Part shown: in pieces, positions 60,965 through 64,000 of the stretch | How the letters are laid out: each line of letters opens with the position of its first letter | Position numbering within the stretch: position 1 is the stretch's first letter | From: Microtetraspora niveoalba | Lineage (GTDB): Bacteria; Actinomycetota; Actinomycetes; Streptosporangiales; Streptosporangiaceae | Reading direction: 5' to 3' | Assembly (NCBI RefSeq): GCF_001570405.1 | Contig: NZ_BBYM01000028.1 | Location: 1 to 64,000, forward strand | DNA length: 64,000 bases | Made by a program: the position numbers and the translations under genes | The notes under the pieces: model-generated | The model's input: the letters and a program-made list of their open reading frames with translations, nothing else | Database searches by the model: none | Told to the model about the DNA's origin: nothing

Positions 60965-61663
60965 ATGGCGCGCATCCTGACCGGGGCGATCCCCAGCCCG
61001 AACATCTGGAACTCCCCGCGGATCTACGAGGTGGAGAACCGCGCGGTGGACCCCGACGGGGTCGCCGACGCGGCGATGCGCGCGATCCGCCTTTGGGACG
61101 GCGGCCACGTGCTCGACATCGGCTGCGGCACCGGTTTCCACCTCCCCGCGCTCGCCGCCGAAGCGGCCCGTGTGGTCGGCGTGGAGCCGCACGCCGGCCT
61201 CGCCTCGCACGCCGCCTCCCGCTGCGCCTCCCTGCCCAACGTCCACGTCCGTACGGGCACCGCCCAGGAGCTCCCCGTGCCCGACTCCTCGGTGGACGTG
61301 GCCGTCGCCCGCTGGGCGTACTTCTTCGGGCCCGGTTGCGAGCCGGGGCTGCGCGAGCTGTCCCGGGTCGTGCGCCGCGGCGGCGCGGCCTTCGTGGTGG
61401 ACCTGGACGCCACGAGGGGCGCCTTCGGACGCTGGTTCCGCCGCTCGTTGCCGTCGTACTCCCCGGAGGACGTGGAGGCGTTCTGGTCCCGCCAGGGCTG
61501 GCGGCGGCGCGAGCTCGACCTGCGGATGGTCTTCACGTCCAGGGACGATCTGGAGAGCGTGCTGCGCATCGAGTTCACCCCCGAGGTGGCGCGGGCGGCC
61601 GCCGACGAGACCGAGGGACTGGAGATCGCCTACCCCAACGTCCTGCGCTGGCGGCATTTCTGA
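60965..61663 (+). CDS. Class I SAM-dependent methyltransferase
   Basis: 232 residues. Motif I VLDIGCGTGFHLPAL, an acidic loop VGVEPHAG, the post-I DSSVDVAVARW and a C-terminal cap. It belongs to the Methyltransf_11 type, whose substrates are small molecules or lipids. No ribosome-binding site precedes the ATG, and CTATCGT lies about 10 nt upstream, so the transcript may be leaderless. Confidence 0.9.
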   Translation: MARILTGAIPSPNIWNSPRIYEVENRAVDPDGVADAAMRAIRLWDGGHVLDIGCGTGFHLPALAAEAARVVGVEPHAGLASHAASRCASLPNVHVRTGTAQELPVPDSSVDVAVARWAYFFGPGCEPGLRELSRVVRRGGAAFVVDLDATRGAFGRWFRRSLPSYSPEDVEAFWSRQGWRRRELDLRMVFTSRDDLESVLRIEFTPEVARAAADETEGLEIAYPNVLRWRHF

Positions 61664-61676
61664 TCCCGCCCGCTCC

Positions 61677-61708
61677 TTGACCTTGACGTCGGCGTCAAGG
61701 TTTACCGT
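61677..61708 (+). promoter_or_regulatory. MerR-type promoter with long spacer
   Basis: The dyad ACCTTGACG-TCGG-CGTCAAGGT (61680-61701, 9-bp arms) sits between TTGACC (61677-61682) and a TTACCG/TACCGT -10 candidate starting 61702 or 61703. The 19-20-nt spacer with a central dyad is the hallmark of promoters that MerR regulators untwist. It drives the MerR-thioredoxin operon. Confidence 0.8.
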
Positions 61709-61726
61709 CTGGTTCCGGGAGGGCCG

Positions 61727-62107
61727 ATGCGGATCGGAGAGCTGGCTCGGCGCGCGGGGGTGAGCACCCGGGCGCTGCGCTACTACGAGCAACAGGGGCT
61801 GATCGAGGCGCGCCGCTCCGCGAACGGATATCGCGAGTACGACGAGGCCGACCTGCGGCTGGTCGTCGAGATCCGCTCGCTCATGGCGGTGGGGTTCACG
61901 CTGGAGGACGCCCGGCCGTTCGTCGAGTGCCTGCGGTCCGGCCGGCCGTCGGGGCACGCCTGCCCGGACTCCGTCGCGGTCTACCGGCGCAAGCTCGCCG
62001 AGATCGACGAGGAGATCCGGGCGCTGGTCGCCCGCAGGTCCGAGGTCGCCTCCCAGCTCGCGCGGGCCTGCCCGGGCTGCGTGCTTTCCAAAGGAGGAGA
62101 ACCGTGA
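61727..62107 (+). CDS. MerR-family regulator with four cysteines
   Basis: 126 residues. The MerR winged helix reads IGELARRAGVSTRALRYYEQQGLI, followed by the dimerisation helix. Cysteines at 68, 79, 115 and 118 (VECLRSG, GHACPDS, ACPGC) are more than in SoxR and are placed near the dimer end, suggesting a thiol or metal sensor. The thioredoxin gene overlaps its stop (GTGA), so the likely signal is disulphide stress. Autoregulation through the dyad at 61680-61701 is expected. Confidence 0.9.
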   Translation: MRIGELARRAGVSTRALRYYEQQGLIEARRSANGYREYDEADLRLVVEIRSLMAVGFTLEDARPFVECLRSGRPSGHACPDSVAVYRRKLAEIDEEIRALVARRSEVASQLARACPGCVLSKGGEP

Positions 62108-62418
62108 TCACTCTCACCGCCGAGACGTTCGACGAGCAGGTGCTGCGGAGCGACAAGCCCGTCCTGGTGGACTTCTGGGCCGAATGGTGCCCGCCGTGCC
62201 GGATGATCGCCCCGATCCTGGAGGAGATCGCCGCCGAGTACGGCGACCGCCTCACCGTGGCCAAGCTCAACGCCGACGACCACCCGGAGATCGCCCGCCG
62301 GTACGACATCCTCGGCTTCCCGACGCTCAACCTCTACCGGGACGGCGAGGTGGTCCGGCAGATCCGCGGCGCGAAGCCCAAGCGGCTGCTGCTCGCCGAC
62401 CTCGACGGCCAGTTTTGA
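62104..62418 (+). CDS. Thioredoxin with WCPPC active site
   Basis: 104 residues from GTG 62104. The thioredoxin fold is clear (LVDFWAEWCPPCRMIAPIL, YDILGFPTLNLYRDGEVV). The active site is WCPPC (28-32) instead of the WCGPC of housekeeping thioredoxins; the added proline usually alters redox potential. The protein is cytoplasmic, with no signal peptide. It is coupled to the MerR regulator upstream as a stress-induced thioredoxin. Confidence 0.92.
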   Translation: MITLTAETFDEQVLRSDKPVLVDFWAEWCPPCRMIAPILEEIAAEYGDRLTVAKLNADDHPEIARRYDILGFPTLNLYRDGEVVRQIRGAKPKRLLLADLDGQF

Positions 62419-62477
62419 CCGGCCGCCGGAGCGGACGTCCGTGCCTGTTTGTCGGCGCGGGCCGATAACGTGCCCCC

Positions 62478-63905
62478 GTGGCGACGAAGCAGAGGGTGTC
62501 CTACCGATGCGGCGAGTGCGGGTGGACCACCGCCAAGTGGGTGGGGCGCTGTGGCGAGTGCCAGGCGTGGGGCACGGTCGAGGAGGCCGGCGCCCGCCAG
62601 GGCGTCAGCGTGGTCAGACCGGGCGCGGTGAGCGCGCCGGCGGTCCCGATCAGCGAGGTGAAGGCCGAGGTCGCGCACGCCCGCCCCACGGGGGTGGGCG
62701 AGCTCGACCGGGTGCTGGGCGGCGGCCTGGTGCCCGGCGCGGTCGTCCTGCTCGCCGGCGAGCCCGGCATCGGCAAGTCCACGCTCCTGCTGGAGGCCGC
62801 CGCCCGCACCGCCGGCCACGAGACCGTCCTCTACGTCACCGGGGAGGAGTCCGCCGCCCAGGTGCGGATGCGGGCCGACCGCATCGGCGCGATCGAGCCC
62901 CGGCTCTACCTCGCCGCCGAGACCGACCTGTCGGCCCTGGTCGCGCATGTGGAGAAGGTGCAGCCGCGGCTCCTCATCGTCGACTCGGTGCAGACGATCG
63001 GCTCCGCCGAGGCCACCGGCGTGCCCGGCGGCGTCACCCAGGTGCGCGAGGTGGCGGGCAACCTGGTCCGCCTGGCCAAGGAGCGCGGCATGTCCACCGT
63101 TCTCGTCGGCCACGTGACCAAGGACGGCACGATCGCCGGCCCCCGCGTGCTGGAGCACCTCGTCGACGTGGTGCTCCACTTCGAGGGCGACCGCAACTCC
63201 CGGTTGCGCATGGTCCGCGCCGTGAAGAACCGGTTCGGCCCGATCGAGGAGGTCGGCTGCTTCGACCTGAACGAGCGCGGCATCACCGGGATCACCGACC
63301 CCAGCGGGCTGTTCCTGTCACGGCACACCGAGCCGGTGCCGGGCACCTGCGTCACGGTGACCATCGAGGGCACCCGCCCGATCCCCGCCGAGGTGCAGGC
63401 CCTCGTCGGGCCGACCGAGGCGCCGCAGCCGAGGCGGACCTCCTCCGGCCTCGACTCCTACCGGGTGGCGATGGTCCTCGCCGTGATGGAGCGACGCCTC
63501 CAGGCCAAGATCGGCAAGTGCGACGTGTTCACCGCCACCGTGGGCGGCATCCGGCTCACCGACCCCGCGGTGGACCTCGCCCTGATGTTGTCCGTGGTCA
63601 GCGCGGCCGCCGACCAGGCGCTGCCCGCCGGCCTGGTGGTCCTGGGCGAGGTCGGGCTCGCCGGAGAGCTGCGCCCGGTCCGGGACGTACGGCGCCGCCT
63701 GTCCGAGGCGGCCCGGCTCGGCTTCACCCGCGCGCTGGTCCCCAAGGGGTCGCTCGAAGACGAGGCGCCGAAGCTGGAGCGGGCGCCGACACGCGGCCAT
63801 CTCGTCGCGGTCCGCGAGCCCGTGCTGCGCACCACGACCTTCGCACCGGGCTTCGAGGTCACCGAGGCCGAGTACGTCTGGGACGCCCTCTCGCACGTCC
63901 GGTGA
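62478..63905 (+). CDS. radA: DNA repair protein RadA
   Basis: 475 residues from a GTG. A C4 zinc finger at C11, C14, C25 and C28 (YRCGECGW, RCGEC) precedes a RecA-like ATPase with Walker A GEPGIGKST (94-102) and the RadA-specific KNRFG (from K250). A C-terminal Lon-protease-like domain follows (ALMLSVVSAAADQALPAGL). RadA drives branch migration in recombination. Its place before the putative disA start is the usual order in actinomycetes. Confidence 0.96.
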   Translation: MATKQRVSYRCGECGWTTAKWVGRCGECQAWGTVEEAGARQGVSVVRPGAVSAPAVPISEVKAEVAHARPTGVGELDRVLGGGLVPGAVVLLAGEPGIGKSTLLLEAAARTAGHETVLYVTGEESAAQVRMRADRIGAIEPRLYLAAETDLSALVAHVEKVQPRLLIVDSVQTIGSAEATGVPGGVTQVREVAGNLVRLAKERGMSTVLVGHVTKDGTIAGPRVLEHLVDVVLHFEGDRNSRLRMVRAVKNRFGPIEEVGCFDLNERGITGITDPSGLFLSRHTEPVPGTCVTVTIEGTRPIPAEVQALVGPTEAPQPRRTSSGLDSYRVAMVLAVMERRLQAKIGKCDVFTATVGGIRLTDPAVDLALMLSVVSAAADQALPAGLVVLGEVGLAGELRPVRDVRRRLSEAARLGFTRALVPKGSLEDEAPKLERAPTRGHLVAVREPVLRTTTFAPGFEVTEAEYVWDALSHVR

Positions 63906-63961
63906 CCCTGGGCTTGCGCCGGTAAACTGAGCGAGGTAATGCGTCCGACCGCGGGGGTCAC

Positions 63962-64000
63962 GTGCCATACGACGACAAGGGAACTGACGAGCGGCGCAGG
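63962..64000 (+). CDS. disA: Start of a gene cut by the window edge, probably DisA
   Basis: GTG 63962 with GCGGGGGT upstream opens VPYDDKGTDERRR, 13 codons up to the edge. The diadenylate cyclase DisA follows radA in many actinomycetes and has a charged N-terminus like this one. The call rests mainly on position, since no domain is yet visible. Confidence 0.5.
   Translation, partial: MPYDDKGTDERRR

Overview
The window is 64 kb of very G+C-rich DNA with many GTG and a few TTG starts, stop/start overlaps (GTGA, ATGA, TGATG) and short intergenic gaps. It carries EbfC/WXG-type secretion partners, a VanZ-like protein, a UTRA-type GntR regulator and a radA gene followed by what looks like the start of disA. 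This points to a filamentous-type actinomycete; a Streptosporangiales-like host is plausible, but the genus cannot be read from the sequence. No rRNA, tRNA, CRISPR array, transposase or integrase was seen.

Layout. 191-3396: a secreted GH20 beta-N-acetylhexosaminidase and a small membrane protein with three operator-like dyads but no visible regulator. 3543-19543: a polymorphic-toxin island on the minus strand. It contains an SseB-like gene and its coupled partner, an EbfC-like protein, a WXG100-like protein, and a 3,927-residue giant. The giant has a WXG-like N-terminus, six spaced Gly/Ser-rich modules, two zincin-like modules and a kinase-fold tip. A 72-codon immunity candidate and two paralogous small genes follow it. 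19631-21590: an overlapping RloA/RloB-type (AbiL-like) defence pair. 22168-25331: a GH65 disaccharide phosphorylase coupled to a beta-phosphoglucomutase.

25413-31092: a two-component system divergent from a lipoprotein / adaptor / ABC ATPase / MacB-type permease operon. 31175-32301: two small secreted paralogues. 32617-36207: an ABC-2 exporter with a DesK-type kinase and NarL-type regulator in one overlapping operon. 36278-37304: an SdpR/SdpI-like pair. 37575-42859: a tight three-gene operon of a DUF559-type nuclease, a winged-helix adaptor and a 1,100-residue dual-ATPase of HerA/DUF87 type. This is the best candidate for an undescribed defence or DNA-processing system, and a Ser/Thr kinase follows it after only 60 nt.

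44908-64000 is more ordinary chromosome: an HTH/ClpX-type zinc-finger protein, kynureninase, VanZ, GntR, a DivIVA-like coiled coil, gamma-carbonic anhydrase, a secreted endonuclease/phosphatase-fold protein, a PIG-V-like mannosyltransferase, CsoR, a GT4 glycosyltransferase, a large membrane Fe-S oxidoreductase, TetR with a TIM-barrel isomerase, a methyltransferase, MerR with thioredoxin, RadA, and the first 13 codons of a probable DisA. Strong hairpin terminators separate most of these units.

The window therefore combines housekeeping genes with three conflict modules: the giant type VII-type toxin, the RloAB pair and the nuclease/HerA-like operon. It also holds two envelope-stress ABC exporters, each with its own two-component system.
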